From Anastrepha obliqua (lineage: Eukaryota; Arthropoda; Insecta; Diptera; Tephritidae): a stretch of DNA of 64,000 bases. The DNA lies in assembly GCF_027943255.1 (NCBI RefSeq), contig NC_072895.1, positions 32,028,001 to 32,092,000 on the forward strand, in the 5' to 3' direction. Position numbers and translations under genes: made by a program. The notes below the pieces were generated by a model. The model was not told the DNA's origin. It searched no databases and was given only the letters and a program-made list of their open reading frames with translations. Positions 35,701 through 46,900 of this stretch are shown here, piece by piece (the first letter of the stretch is position 1; every line of letters starts with the position of its first letter).

Positions 35701-37728
35701 CAAACAAAGGTCAATAAACATATATGTATAAATAAACAATAAATAAATATAAATAAAAATACTCAAAAAATACTACATTGACAAATGCTTTTGTATATGG
35801 AGCGAAGTCGTCCTGCAGTCTCACGGCAGTGCTAATTGGCTTTTGGTCTATAAAAGAGCAGGCAGCCAAAATGGGTATACCTTGCAATATATACTGCCAT
35901 AGTTGTGATCAATCGTAGAAAAAGGAAACTATGATTTCTTTGTCAATGTCTTGCGTTATGGAAGGCGAAGATGTTAACCTTTGAATAACCGCTTTTTGGA
36001 AACTTCGAAGAGCTGGCTGGTATAGACAACCTTATGGAGTTTCTCAATCGCACAGATTGGATATATGTATGTATTATTTTCAGGGATGGCGGAGCATTTT
36101 CAAAGTGGTGAAAGAGATTTAGCAGAATAAATAAAGATTTTAAAAGTTATAACCAATTTGAATCTCTCTGCGGTCCAATAAAGTTACTGCTTTATAATAA
36201 TTGAAACTCAAATAGAAATTATTAGCCAACGTTTAACGCATACCTTGGCGTTCATTTAAGTTATGCGATTTAGCTATACATTTTTTCAATAATCCCTTTT
36301 CCATTAACACATTTACCTAATTACGAAGGCTGAGAAAATGATTGATGCTTTTGACAAGGTTCGACATGCCACATTTTAAGTAAAAATAAACTAAGAAAAT
36401 ATTATAGTTGTTGCGTCTATTTTCAATTAATGATCAATAGCGCCGAAATTTAGATTTCTCAACAAAACAAAAGTTATTTAAATTTTAATTGAAATACTTT
36501 CAATTACCCAGAAATTCAACTACGCTCACTAAACGTACACATGCAACAAGTTTGAAAAATAAAAAAAATTAGCTTAAACAATACTTTCGCTATCACGAAA
36601 ACCATTAAGACTCTCAAAAAGAAAAAGGGCTGTCAAAAGTGGAAAAAAATGTATGAGACCAAGTGCGCGGCATCAAATCAATGCCTCTGATAGTCAGCCT
36701 ATCGACATTGTTCAAAGAAAATTCAATTAGTGTAATTGTTGTTATTACAACAATTTCCTCGGGCAACACCCAAAATGCAGCTGGCAGCGTTGTAAGCGAT
36801 AAGCGTAATAAAGTGGCAAACAAAGGGTATTTCGAAATCACGCATACATACACAAAAATGTACGAAATAACGGGAAGAATGCAGTTTTATGAAAGTGTTT
36901 TTGCTTTTTGTCACTCAGAAGTAAAATTTATTGCTTTAACAAAACGAGCGCTGTATTGGGTCAAAACAATGTGGCTTTTTTTATATCTAAATATTTATGG
37001 AGATAAAAAATTTTATATTTTAATTTGAATCTGCAACGCACTCTTCCTGCACGAAGTCTGAACCAAATCATTAGCAGTTTGGTTTGCAGCTAAAGTAGTT
37101 GGTCTCCTACCTTTTCTAGTCTGTACTGGTTGCTGATCGAAAAGCAAAAGAGGCCGCAATTCCACCACTCTACACCTTCGATTATATGATGCACAAAGAC
37201 AGCCTACAGCTAAGTATCCTGTAGATGAGTGCACACACTTTGGTTGTACCAGGAAAGAGTTTTTTATTAATTTTTTTATTATAAAAAGCTACAAGCAAAT
37301 GCAGCGCCGGCAGCAGAGGTAGGAAAGAGTTATTCGCCAACCAAGCTCTATCATACATACTGAAAATACCTTCCGAGGAAAATATCAGGAATATCGTAGA
37401 TTTTTTAAGAAAAACAGAGCTTAGAAAATTAATTGGAATTTTAATATATGTAATTTATTATATTTAAGGAACTTGAACATATTTTCTGTATTTCATGCCT
37501 TTACTTTCTTGATCATATTTATTAATGTAATTCTTAATTAATGTATTGGTAGTCATACTTTTTATTTTATGTTTGAAAATTTCTCTAATAACTTAACTTT
37601 TCTAGAGAAATAATTTTATTAAAGCTGAAAGCCGTAAGTAAGATTGGCAGGTAGTCTTCATTTTTTCTTAATTGCACAACAATAAGTTTTTTGTTATTTT
37701 TCATTTAACAAATAAGTAAATAGGGACG
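35701..37728. other. Non-coding stretch, no gene seen
   Basis: AATAAATA repeats at about 35728-35755. A CTATAAAAG TATA-like box at about 35848 has no gene after it. A 121-aa ORF at 36663-37028 overlaps minus-strand ORFs and has no recognised motif. Confidence 0.5.
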
Positions 37729-38560
37729 AACCAGTTGTAGACTAGTTGTGAAATAGGTATGAACTAGTTACAAACTAGTCATGAACTAGAAGTAAACTAG
37801 TTATGAACTAGTTACCAACTAGTTATGAGGTACCTTCAAACTAGATATGAACTAGTAATAAAATAATTAGGAATTAGTTACAAACTAGTTGTGAACTAGT
37901 AACAAACGAGTTAGAAACTAGATACAAACTAGTTATAGTCCAGTTATGAACTAGTTACGAACTAGTTAGGAGTTAGTTAGGAGTTAGTTACAAACTTGTT
38001 ATTGTCTAGTTACGAACTACTTATGAACTAGTAACGAACTAGTTAGGAGTTAGTTACAAATGAATTGTTATGAACTAGTAACAAACTAGTTAGGAGTTAG
38101 TTACAAACTAGTTGTTGTCTAGTTACGAACTAGTTATGAACTAGTAACAAACTAGTTAGGAGTTAGTTACAAATGAATTGTTATGAACTAGTAACAAACT
38201 AGTTAGGAGTTAGTTACAAACTAGTTGTTGTCTAGTTACGAACTAGTTATGAACTAGTAACAAACTAGTTAGGAGTTAGTTACAAACTAGTTGTTGTCTA
38301 GTTACGAACTACTTTGAACTAGTAACAAACTAGTTCGGAGTTAGTTACAAACTAGTTGTTGTCTAGTTACGAACTAGTTATGAACTAATAACATACTAGT
38401 TAGGAGTTAGTTACAAACTAGTTGTTGTCTAGTTACGAACTAGTTATGAACTGGTAACAAACTAGTTAGGAGTTAGTTACAAACTAGTTAGGAGTTAGTT
38501 ACAAACTAATTGTTGTCTAGTTACTAACTAGTAACAAACTAGTTATGACCTACAATAGTT
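37729..38560. repeat. 11-bp satellite with 66-bp higher-order repeat
   Basis: Tandem 11-mers of the form GTTACGAACTA, GTTATGAACTA, GTTACAAACTA, so that AACTAGTT, a perfect 8-bp palindrome, recurs about every 11 bp. In the right half six variants form a 66-bp unit; the marker GTTGTTGTCTA recurs at about 38224, 38290, 38355 and 38421. TAG in nearly every unit, with 11 not divisible by 3, closes all frames. Confidence 0.92.
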
Positions 38561-38569
38561 ACTGCTCTA

Positions 38570-38925
38570 TGGCTGTAAAACTTGGCTAATATCCGACGAA
38601 GTAACAAGCAAAATTCAAACGTTTATGAACCGCTGTATTCGCCATATTCTCCGTATCTGATGGACCGCAAACTGGATCTCAAATATGAATCTTCTCAATA
38701 GATGTAATCAAAAGCCGATAAATATTGAGATTCGGGAATCAAAATGGCGATGGATAGAGCATAAATTGCGCAAACCAACGCACGTAGACAGCAGAGACAG
38801 GAATCCACTGGTAGCACGAAATAGAGGAAATAGAGGGCGTCCAAGAGGCTCATGGCGACGTAGCAACATAGATGACCTTGATAGCATAGGCATAGAATCT
38901 GACATGGGCACAGGTTAAGGCAAAA
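38570..38925 (+). pseudogene. LINE RT C-terminal fragment
   Basis: YGCKTWLISDEVTSKIQTF (from about 38570) and, in ORF 38685-38918, NQKPINIEIRESKWRWIEHK followed by RGNRGRPRGSWRRS. This is the same type of C-terminus as at about 35165-35350. A stop and frame change near 38660 show decay. It begins directly at the end of the 11-bp satellite. Confidence 0.75.
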
Positions 38926-41879
38926 GTTAAAAACTGAAATCAAAAGAGATAATTTTTTTGACACTTAATAATGAGCATCATCATCACTCAGTTATCTTGC
39001 GATTGCTTACACGTACATTTTTTGAAGTGATGATAAGTCTGATTTTTGGCATTTATTGCGCGTATGACTTCATCAATATTTAGTTATATTCACTAATACC
39101 TCTTTCGTGCCTCCATATCATATTAATGAAAAAAATAAATAAATAAATAAAAAAAGTGCAGCTCTTATTGAACATTTTTCAACTGGCACAATTCTAGTCC
39201 CTCTCGGACTAGTAAGTATTCTTGCATCAAATATCAATTCATGAGCTAAAATGTTTACTTAAATTGAAGCTCAACAGCGAGCTAAATCTCAATTCCTTAA
39301 GAAGTGCAACTCGAAAATTCTGTAATCTCATTTTTCTTGCAAAGAGCGAACAAGTAAAATCACTGAATGGGACTGCAGTTAAAAACTTTCTATTAGCAAC
39401 AACCGTTAAGAATGACTGCAGTGATAAATCGAAAAGGGAACTTTGTTGCTTGAGTAAAGTTTGTGCTTACAGCATTCGCTGAGCGCAATAAAAGTCACAA
39501 AGGCAGAGTACTGGAGGAGATCAAACATTAACTGCAAATAAGACATTAAATTGCAAATAAGGAAACAGCAACCATTTTTACAACAATTTCCTTTTTGAGT
39601 AGAGCTGCAGCTATTTAAGATAACGTGAAGGCAATCGAATTGTCGATTGGCAAATTTCGTGTGCTTGCAACTGGCAATGGGCAACGTGCAACCGGCAACT
39701 GTCTCAAATGCGAAATTGCAACCTTCGCAAGTTTAAATAATTCAGTTCGTATATTCGCTCCCATATATTCAGGCAGTGCCAATTGTGCATACTTCACTCC
39801 CTTTTTTTTTGATTTTTTTTTTTTTTTTTGAAACATTTTGCTTGCTATTGCATTTTCATTTTATTATATAATAATAACTTTTCCACTTTGTATTTTACTC
39901 CCACTTTTGATTCGCTTAAGTGAGCTTTGCTGGCAGCTTTCTTCGATTTTCGTCTCAATGCAGCCTGCCATCGTTTGAACGCCCCAATTTCTTGAGAGCA
40001 CTTTTCTTTCGGAACGTTTTGTTGTTGGCAGCACGGCCAAAATCTAAGCGAATAACAGAAATGGAGAGCAAAAACTTTAGCGATTGGCAGCGTCGATTGG
40101 ATTGTTGCGGAAAAATTGCAAAGTAAAAATAGATTAAAAAATATTGAATGAAACCGAAGGAGCAGAATTGATTGGTCAAATGCAGCGGTGGCGGGCTAGA
40201 GCCGTAGCCAAAAAGGGAGTGTTGACTGGTATGCGTGGCTGCATTTAGTTGCTGGTCGCTGCCTGCCCGCTTGCACTTGCCATGCCGAGTGCGCCGCTGA
40301 TATCTGTTACCCGCTGCCTGCTGCCTGCCACAAAAATGCTGTATCTAATGGTCGTTAATGCAGCGCGCCCAGCAGCCAAATAGTCAGCCAGTTATGTGTG
40401 TATGTGTGAGTGTAGGTATGCAGTTAGTCGGCACGGGTGAATGTGGCCGTATTGCTGGCTTCTATTTGTTTGCCGTGCATATGTATGCGTGCATGTGTGT
40501 ATGTGTCTGTATCTAATCGCTTAAACGTTTTATTAAATTACGCTAGATATAAATTTGTTTTTGCTGCAGCTGCAGCTGCGCGTTATTGTGGCATTGGCTG
40601 CACGTTGCAACATTAAAGTCAAATCAAAGTTGTTGCATCATTGTTTGTTGGACTCGTTTTTCGCAAATCTTTTGTTTGTTTTCAGTTTGACGACTATGCT
40701 CTGACTATTTTTGTTTTTTTATTTTTGTGCTTTGCAGTTGCATTTATTGTTGCTATATTGGTTGCTAGCCTGCTGCAGACATCATTTGTTGCTTTCGCTG
40801 CACAAAGTTGCAGTTGACTTAAGAATTGGTTGGTGCTCAAGTGGCTTTCAATGTTTTTTATTATTGCTGTCATTAATGTTTGCAACTCTTTTGCTTTAAC
40901 TGTTGCTGCTGCTGGTGCTGTTGGTGCTGCAATTGCTGTTGTTATTTGTGCCATCAAGCGTGACCTTGCGACTGGCCAACAGGCTGAGTGCCGTGACTTC
41001 GGACTGGCTTTCGCTTTGGTGGCTTTGGTGTCTTTGGTGATTGTGGTGAGTCTGCCCTTTCGATGTCAAGTTCAAGGCCAATTCATTGCAGCCGCAGTGT
41101 GGCAATGGTTGCAGCACAAATGAAAAAAGATGCATATAAAGACAATGCAGCTAAATAAACAGCGTCCGAGCAATACAATGGGTTCGGTAGTGAGCTGGCA
41201 GTAGTGAATGGTGGTGCAGTTGGAGCGGCTGGGGAATGTTTGTGGTAGACGTCGCTTGTTTTAAAAATGAAAGTTTCTTACCGCTTGCGCTTTGAAAATG
41301 AAAATCGCAACAACAACAACACGCACACAAGTAGTGTAAAAACATCGCTGTGCAAGCAACAATACTTTACTGATTGCATTTTTAAAGGTTTACCCGATCG
41401 GTATTTACTTTGTTGCACGTTTTTTTATCACTGCTGCTCGACTCGTGTTGCAGCCATCCATATTTGTTGCTTCTATCTATGTCATTAAAGATTTATGAAG
41501 CTGCATTGTTTGTAAAATTATCGCTGGCATTATCGATTGGAATTTATGGCACCTCTGTTTAAGGCCCTAAAAAATGTCCAGCGCTCAATATTCGCAAGGG
41601 GAATGAAAAAAGTTTGTGGCGGTCGTCATGTCTGTTTGGCAAATGTGTAAACTATAGGAAATGGATGTGAAATGAATAATTTCTCTCAGAATAAGATTAA
41701 ATGGTTTCGGTGTGAATTTGGTAGGGTTGAGTCTAGAACAATGAAAATTGTTATTATGTGGATGGGCTGAGGGACAATAAATTGCATAGCCACATTGGCT
41801 GGGTGCTTGACTACCACGAAAACTGTATGAATTCAATTTTCAAACTTCGTGCAAATTTAGATAAAAATTTAACAACCTA
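38926..41879. other. Non-coding stretch, partly GC-richer with CTG/TTG triplets
   Basis: Contains GCTGCAGCTGCAGCTGCG at about 40563-40580 and a GTTGCTGCTGCTGGTGCTGT run at about 40902-40945. Minus-strand ORF 40694-40957 is Ala/Thr-rich because of these triplets and is not supported as a gene. Confidence 0.5.
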
Positions 41880-42468
41880 GAGTCAGAGTTTTTAAAAAAA
41901 TTTCAGGCACGCAGTTTTATAGAAATTGAATAAAATATTACAGAGTGCAACTTTCAAATATCTCAAAAATTGCATTGACTTTTGGCATTTTTTTTGCTAA
42001 CGATCTTTGTAAGTTACTCTATATAAAAAAGGCGCGAGATCATCAGCAAAAAATTGTTTTTTTAATTTTTCCAAAAATTCTGATTAAAAAATGCGATAGT
42101 TTGATGGATTTGTTTTTGAATTTTTTGTTTTTAAAGTACAGTTTTAAAATTTGAAATTTTGATGAGAACTCGTAGAATTTATTTTTAAGGTTTTCCAAAA
42201 AATTCTTTTGAAATCCTGAAATTTTGATGAATATATTTTGATTCTAAAAATTCTATTTAAAAATTTGAAATTTTGATGAGAATTCGTTGCATGTTTTTTA
42301 ATTTAAATTTTTTTTTTGTAATTCTTATTAAGTGCGGAGTCACACTGTGCGTTTTCACCGGAGCGGTTGAAACGCATGCGTTTTCACCGCACCGGATCGA
42401 CATGTCACACTGTACGGTCACTCAGCGACAATCTGCGTCAGTCTGCTGCATTCTGTAAGCACAACAAG

Positions 42469-42625
42469 ATGTCCCGGAAAATTTTGAGAAAAAAAATAAC
42501 TGCAATTTCGCTATTGGAAGCGGAAGGATTATTGAGAGAGCCAGTGAATCGCCAACACTGGGTCCATCCATTCTTTTCTCATCGTGAATCAACTGAGAAA
42601 TTTCGACGGTTTTTCGAAAATATTC
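42469..42625 (+). pseudogene. Harbinger-type transposase N-terminal fragment
   Basis: Starts at an ATG (42469) and reads MSRKILRKK, SLLEAEGLLREPVNRQHWVH and FFSHRESTEKFRRFF. The NRQ-HWVHPFF...F pattern is the characteristic start of PIF/Harbinger nucleases (RR-YWVHP block). The DDE domain is absent; the frame runs on beyond 42625 only through sequence antisense to the MADF fragment. Confidence 0.8.
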
Positions 42626-42742
42626 GCCAACTTCTATCCACGCTTTTTCTCTTGCATTCTTATCACTATATTCTTTTGCACTTTTATCCCAAAGGACCGG
42701 CTTTTCTTGAATGCAAGTTATAAATTTATCCGTATCGAACAT
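42620..42742 (-). pseudogene. MADF/Myb-SANT-like protein N-terminal fragment
   Basis: From the ATG at 42742 the minus strand reads TDKFITCIQEKPVLWDKSAK, EYSDKNAREKAWIEVGE, the first two helices of a MADF domain with the conserved W residues. PIF/Harbinger elements carry such a DNA-binding second gene. After about 42625 the similarity stops at the internal deletion junction. Confidence 0.8.
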
Positions 42743-45049
42743 GATTGCAAAACGCTGCGTTTGAACTGCACAGTGTGACGGTATTCGTAAGAATACTTGT
42801 GTCGTCGATGTCTTCCGGTCTTGCGGTCAAGCCGCATCGCCGCAGCAAGTTGCGGCAACCGTCCGGTAGGTGCGGCGACAACGCATAGTGTGACAACTGT
42901 CATACAAACGCGTTCGTCATTGCCATCCTTTCGCGCCGGAGCGTTTTCAACGCTCCGGTGAAAACGCACAGTGTGACTCCGCACTAAAATGTGCAAAATC
43001 GTGATGAAAATGTTTTGAGTTTTTTTTAGTTTTCTCTAAAAATTCCTATTAAAAAATCCAAATAGTTGATGAAAATTTGTTGAATTGTTTTTTAATTTTT
43101 TCTACAAATTCTGATTAAAAGGCACGCAAGTTTCATGTACATTTATTGATTTGTTTCTGAATTTTCATTCTAAAGACTATGTTTAAAAGTTTAAAATTTG
43201 TATGAAAATTTTGTGCATTGTTTGTTTTTTTGGTTTTTTTTAATTATGAATAAAATGTGCGAAATTTTGATGAAAATTTGTTGCATTTTTTAAATTTTTT
43301 TTTCTAATTCTGATTAAAATGTGAGATATTTTTATGAAAATTTGTTGATTTTTTTCAATTTTATCTGAAAATTCGGATCAAAAGTTTTAAATTTGTAGGA
43401 CAATTTGTTGATTTCTTTTTAATTTTCTCAAAAAATTCCGATTACTTTGATAAAAATTTAATGAATTTTTATTAATTTTTTCTACAATTTCTAACTAAAA
43501 AGCGCGAAAGTTTGATGAACATTTATTGAATTGTTGTTGAATTTATTTTCTCTCATTTTTTTCTTAAAATTCTGATTTAAACGCGCAAAATTTTGATAAA
43601 TATTTATTGATTTGTTTTTGTCTAAAACTACTGTTTAAAAATTTGAAATTGATGAAAATTATTTGAATTTTTTTTTTTAATTTTTTAAATTCGAATTAAA
43701 ATGTGAAATGTTTTGATTAAAATTTGTAAATTTTTGTTTTAATTTTCTAAAAATTATGGTTAAAAAGTGCGAAATTTTGGTGAAAATTTTTTGATTTATT
43801 TTTATTTTTTTCCAAAAATGCCATTGATAAATTTAAAATTGATGAAAATTTGTTGCATTTTTTTACTGTTTTTCAAAATGTGCGAAATATTAATGAAATT
43901 GTTTTGATTTTTTTTAAGTTTTTCTAGAAATTCTTTATTCTTTCCTTTCTAAACTCCTGATTCAAAATTTGAAATTTTGATAAAAATTTGTTGAAATGTT
44001 TTCAAATGTTTTCTAAAAATTCTGTTTAAAAATTTGAAATTCATGACAATTGGTTGCATTTTTTCTAATTTTTTAAATGCGTATTAAAATGTGAAATATT
44101 TCGATAAAAATTTGTAATTTTTTTTTTATTTTTCTAAAAAGTATGGTTAAAAAGTGCGAAATTTGGTGAAACTTTCTTGATTTATTTCTGATTGTTTTTC
44201 TAAGAATTCGGTTAAAAAATTTGAAATTGATGAAAATTTGTTGCATTTGTTTACTATTTTTCAAAATGTGTGAAATATTGATGACATTTAAAAGAATTTT
44301 TTTTTAAGTTTTTCTAGAAATTCTTTAATAATTTTCGAAAATCCTTATTCAAAATTTGAAATTTTATGAAAATTGGTTGTTTCTAATTTTTTTCTAAAAA
44401 TTCTGTTTAAAAATTTAAAATTGATGAAAATTTGTTGCATTTTTTTACTGTTTTTCAAAATGTGCAAAATTTTGATAAAAATTTGTTGAAATGCTTTCTA
44501 ACTTTTTCTAAAAATTAGGTTTCAAAATTTGAAATTCATGACAATTGGGTGCATTTTTTTTAATTTTTTAAATACGGATTAAAATGTGCAATATAGTGAT
44601 AAGAACTAAAAAATTTTTTTTTTAATTGGCTAAAAATTATAATTCAAATGTGCGAAATTTTGTTGAAAAATTTGTTGATTTATTTCAATTGTTTTTCTAA
44701 AAATTCTATTTACAAATTTCAAATTGATAAAAATTTGTTGTATTTTTTAATATTTTTCAAACTGTGCGAAATATTGATGAAATGTTTTTGAATATTTTTT
44801 TTAGTTTTTCTAGAAATTCTTTAATAATTTTCTAAAATCCTGACTCAAAATTTTAAACTTTGTTGAAAATTAGTTGATTTGCTTTTGAATTTCTTTCTAA
44901 AAATTCTGTTTAAAAATTTGAAATTGATGACAATTTGTTGCATTAAAAAAAATTTTCTTTTTATTCTTATTAAAATGTGAGAAATTTTGATGAAAACTTG
45001 TTGAATTTTTTAAGCTGTATTTTTGTTTTCTAAATATCTGCCGTGGCCT

Positions 45050-46380
45050 GTCACGTGGGCTACCTATAAATGCATGCCCCTATACCTAACTTTACCTTTC
45101 TAATGGGGGTCTGAAACCTGCTTCAGTCCTGTGGATATACACAGCACTTATCAGATCAATCATCACTTATCCCTCATGGTTTGGTGGCGACGGACTATGG
45201 TTAGGTCCACTCGTCATGAACTATACAGGCTGCAAAGAAGTGGGCGAGTGTCATGGGTATAACCTCCGGCGATGCCTTAAATGCAATGCTTGATTTGCTC
45301 AACTTGGATTTTAAGATGATTGGAAAAGCAATATGTAGGCTTCATAAATATGGTTTCTGGCACGAATACGGAACTTTAGGATACAGAGAAATCTTTATGA
45401 TGCTATCTGAGCAGTATCCACCTTGGCAGTATTGCCCCTAAAGACGATCTTATGCGCACAGAAGGAAAATCGATATCAAATCTCTACTATGTGAGCAATG
45501 AAGTAATCCAGAATGTATTCAAAGAAATTTGATGGATATTTTTTTTACCAATGGATCCAAGAATACAATAAGTTCTGGAGTCGGCTGGTACTTAAACGAG
45601 ATCAATAAGTACCATTGCGTTATGGGACGAATGGCAACTGTTTTCCAAATGGAAATTTTTGCAATTCTGAAAGTAGCCGAATGGATATCCGAGAGGAGAT
45701 GGAACGGGAAACAGATTGGAGTTTTTAGTGCCAATCAGAATGCACTGAAGGCCCTGGAGAACGCGAAGCAAACCTCAAAGATTGTTCAAGAAAGTAAGAA
45801 GAAGCTTAATTCTGTTGCAAGACGGAACAAGCTTGCATTTCTATGGAATCTAGGACAACGCGGGGTTCATGGGAAGGAAATTGGTGATGAATTGGCCAAC
45901 TGCGGATCAGCGGTTACCCCATAGGAGCCAGAGCCAATAATCGGAATCAGTTCCGCAGGATACGTGAATTAGATCAGTGATCTTGTATGCAATTTATAAG
46001 TACACAAAGAGCGATGGTCCGGTCTAGAATGCTGCTGAATTTGAAAGTGTTTTGTGACAAGCCCGAACAGGACTGTCGAATTTTTTTCCAAAACTTAGAA
46101 AAAACGACGTTCTGGTGATAGTCTGCATTATTACAGTACACAATCCATGGGGTCCGCATATGATAACCATTGGATATATTGAGAATCGGATTTGCCAATC
46201 TTGCTTAGAGGAGCCGGATAGCACTGAACACTTTTAACCTGTGAGTGTCTTGTCTTTGCTAGAGCAAGGCTACGTATTTTTGTTTCCAGTGCCATGAGAA
46301 TGAGTAATATTCGTTCTGTCAAAGTGGAGGATATTTTCAAATTTGCCAAAGAATGTGGAAAATTCTCACAGAACTAGTCT
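45050..46380 (+). pseudogene. LINE fragment: RT C-terminus, degenerate RNase H, C-terminal region
   Basis: WGLKPASVLWIYTALIRSII (from about 45104) is the RT thumb region. ITSGDALNAMLDLLNLDFKM continues it (45259 on). RNase H is in frame at 45529-45924, but two catalytic Asp positions are changed: FFTNGSKN (usually TDGSK) and FSANQNALKAL (usually SDSQ). The Glu (FQMEIFAI) and last Asp (GDELAN) remain. The C-terminal part is frame-broken at about 46130-46240 (NPWGPHMITIGYIENRICQS). Flanks show no TIR or LTR. Confidence 0.82.
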
Positions 46381-46469
46381 TAGGTCTCTATGACGCTATG
46401 CTATCCTATCTATGACTCTATTCTTTCCTATCTCTTTCTTTCTATTACTACCCTCCTTTCCTCCTCGAC

Positions 46470-46900
46470 TAGGTTAGGTTAGGTTATGGTGGTTGTCGGT
46501 GTGTGCGACCAACTCACTTAGTCCGCACAGGTCTGTTGTGATACCACTTTGGGCGCGAAAACCTTATTTATTTTGCCTCGTGTAACCATTTTTTGGCGCT
46601 TAAGAAGCGCAGCACTGCTTCCATCCCCACGCCAGACAGATTTGGAAGCGAATTGAAAAGTATTTACATAGACAACCTGCTCTGATTTCAGCTAAGGCTG
46701 GACAATTGCAAATGGAGTGCTCAACTGTTGCTTCCTCTTCCTGATCTCTACAACTTCTTCCTCCTTGACCAGCTACCCTTTTACTTTCCAGAACTTTGAA
46801 TACAATAGGCTTTTCAGCTTGAGTGGTTTAGGAGTTACCAGTCTATCACTGCTTCTTGGCCCGCCTTTTTGAAATTTCATTCTCACCTTTTTAAGTGGAG
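46470..46900 (-). pseudogene. LINE C-terminal region and 3' end with CCTAA-type tail
   Basis: The minus strand reads RVAGQGGRSCRDQEEEATVE and HSICNCPALAEIRAG, the Cys/His C-terminal motif of RNase H LINEs. The 3' end, on the minus strand, has GTGGTATCACAACAG, AACCGACAACC-like text and (CCTAA)3 at 46471-46485. It shares this 3'-end design with 34280 and 54465-54534. Confidence 0.8.

Larger units (their letters stand above)
42332..42984. mobile_element. PIF/Harbinger deletion derivative, 653 bp
   Basis: The first 34 bases (42332-42365, starting GTGCGGAGTCACACTGTGCG) are exactly repeated in inverse orientation at 42951-42984. TAA flanks both sides (42329-42331, 42985-42987), the 3-bp TWA duplication typical of PIF/Harbinger. 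Inside, the plus strand encodes a Harbinger-type nuclease N-terminus and the minus strand a MADF-type N-terminus, facing each other. The rest of both genes is deleted. Motifs of CACACTGTG type recur inside near both ends. Confidence 0.9.
41880..45040. repeat. AT-rich degenerate repeat field
   Basis: Repeated, indel-rich copies of GAAATTTTGATGAAAATTTG, TTGAATTTTTT, TTTTCTAAAAATTCTGATTA and AAAAGTGCGAAA, roughly every 60-75 bp. It is interrupted by the Harbinger-type element at 42332-42984, whose flanks continue the same repeat. The same theme occurs at 4760-5780 and 52250-52400. Confidence 0.75.

Noticed and set aside
37729..38560. CRISPR-like array
   Set aside because: The repeats are contiguous 11-mers without unique spacers, and the context is a eukaryotic genome.
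40694..40957. Ala/Thr-rich protein gene on the minus strand
   Set aside because: Composition is explained by TTG/CTG triplet repeats, with an equally long ORF on the other strand.
42367..42468. N-terminal extension of the Harbinger transposase upstream of 42469
   Set aside because: The open frame runs through TIR and subterminal sequence; the ATG at 42469 better matches the start of the recognisable protein.
46471..46485. Telomere-like TTAGG repeats
   Set aside because: Only three units, located at the 3' end of a recognisable LINE fragment.
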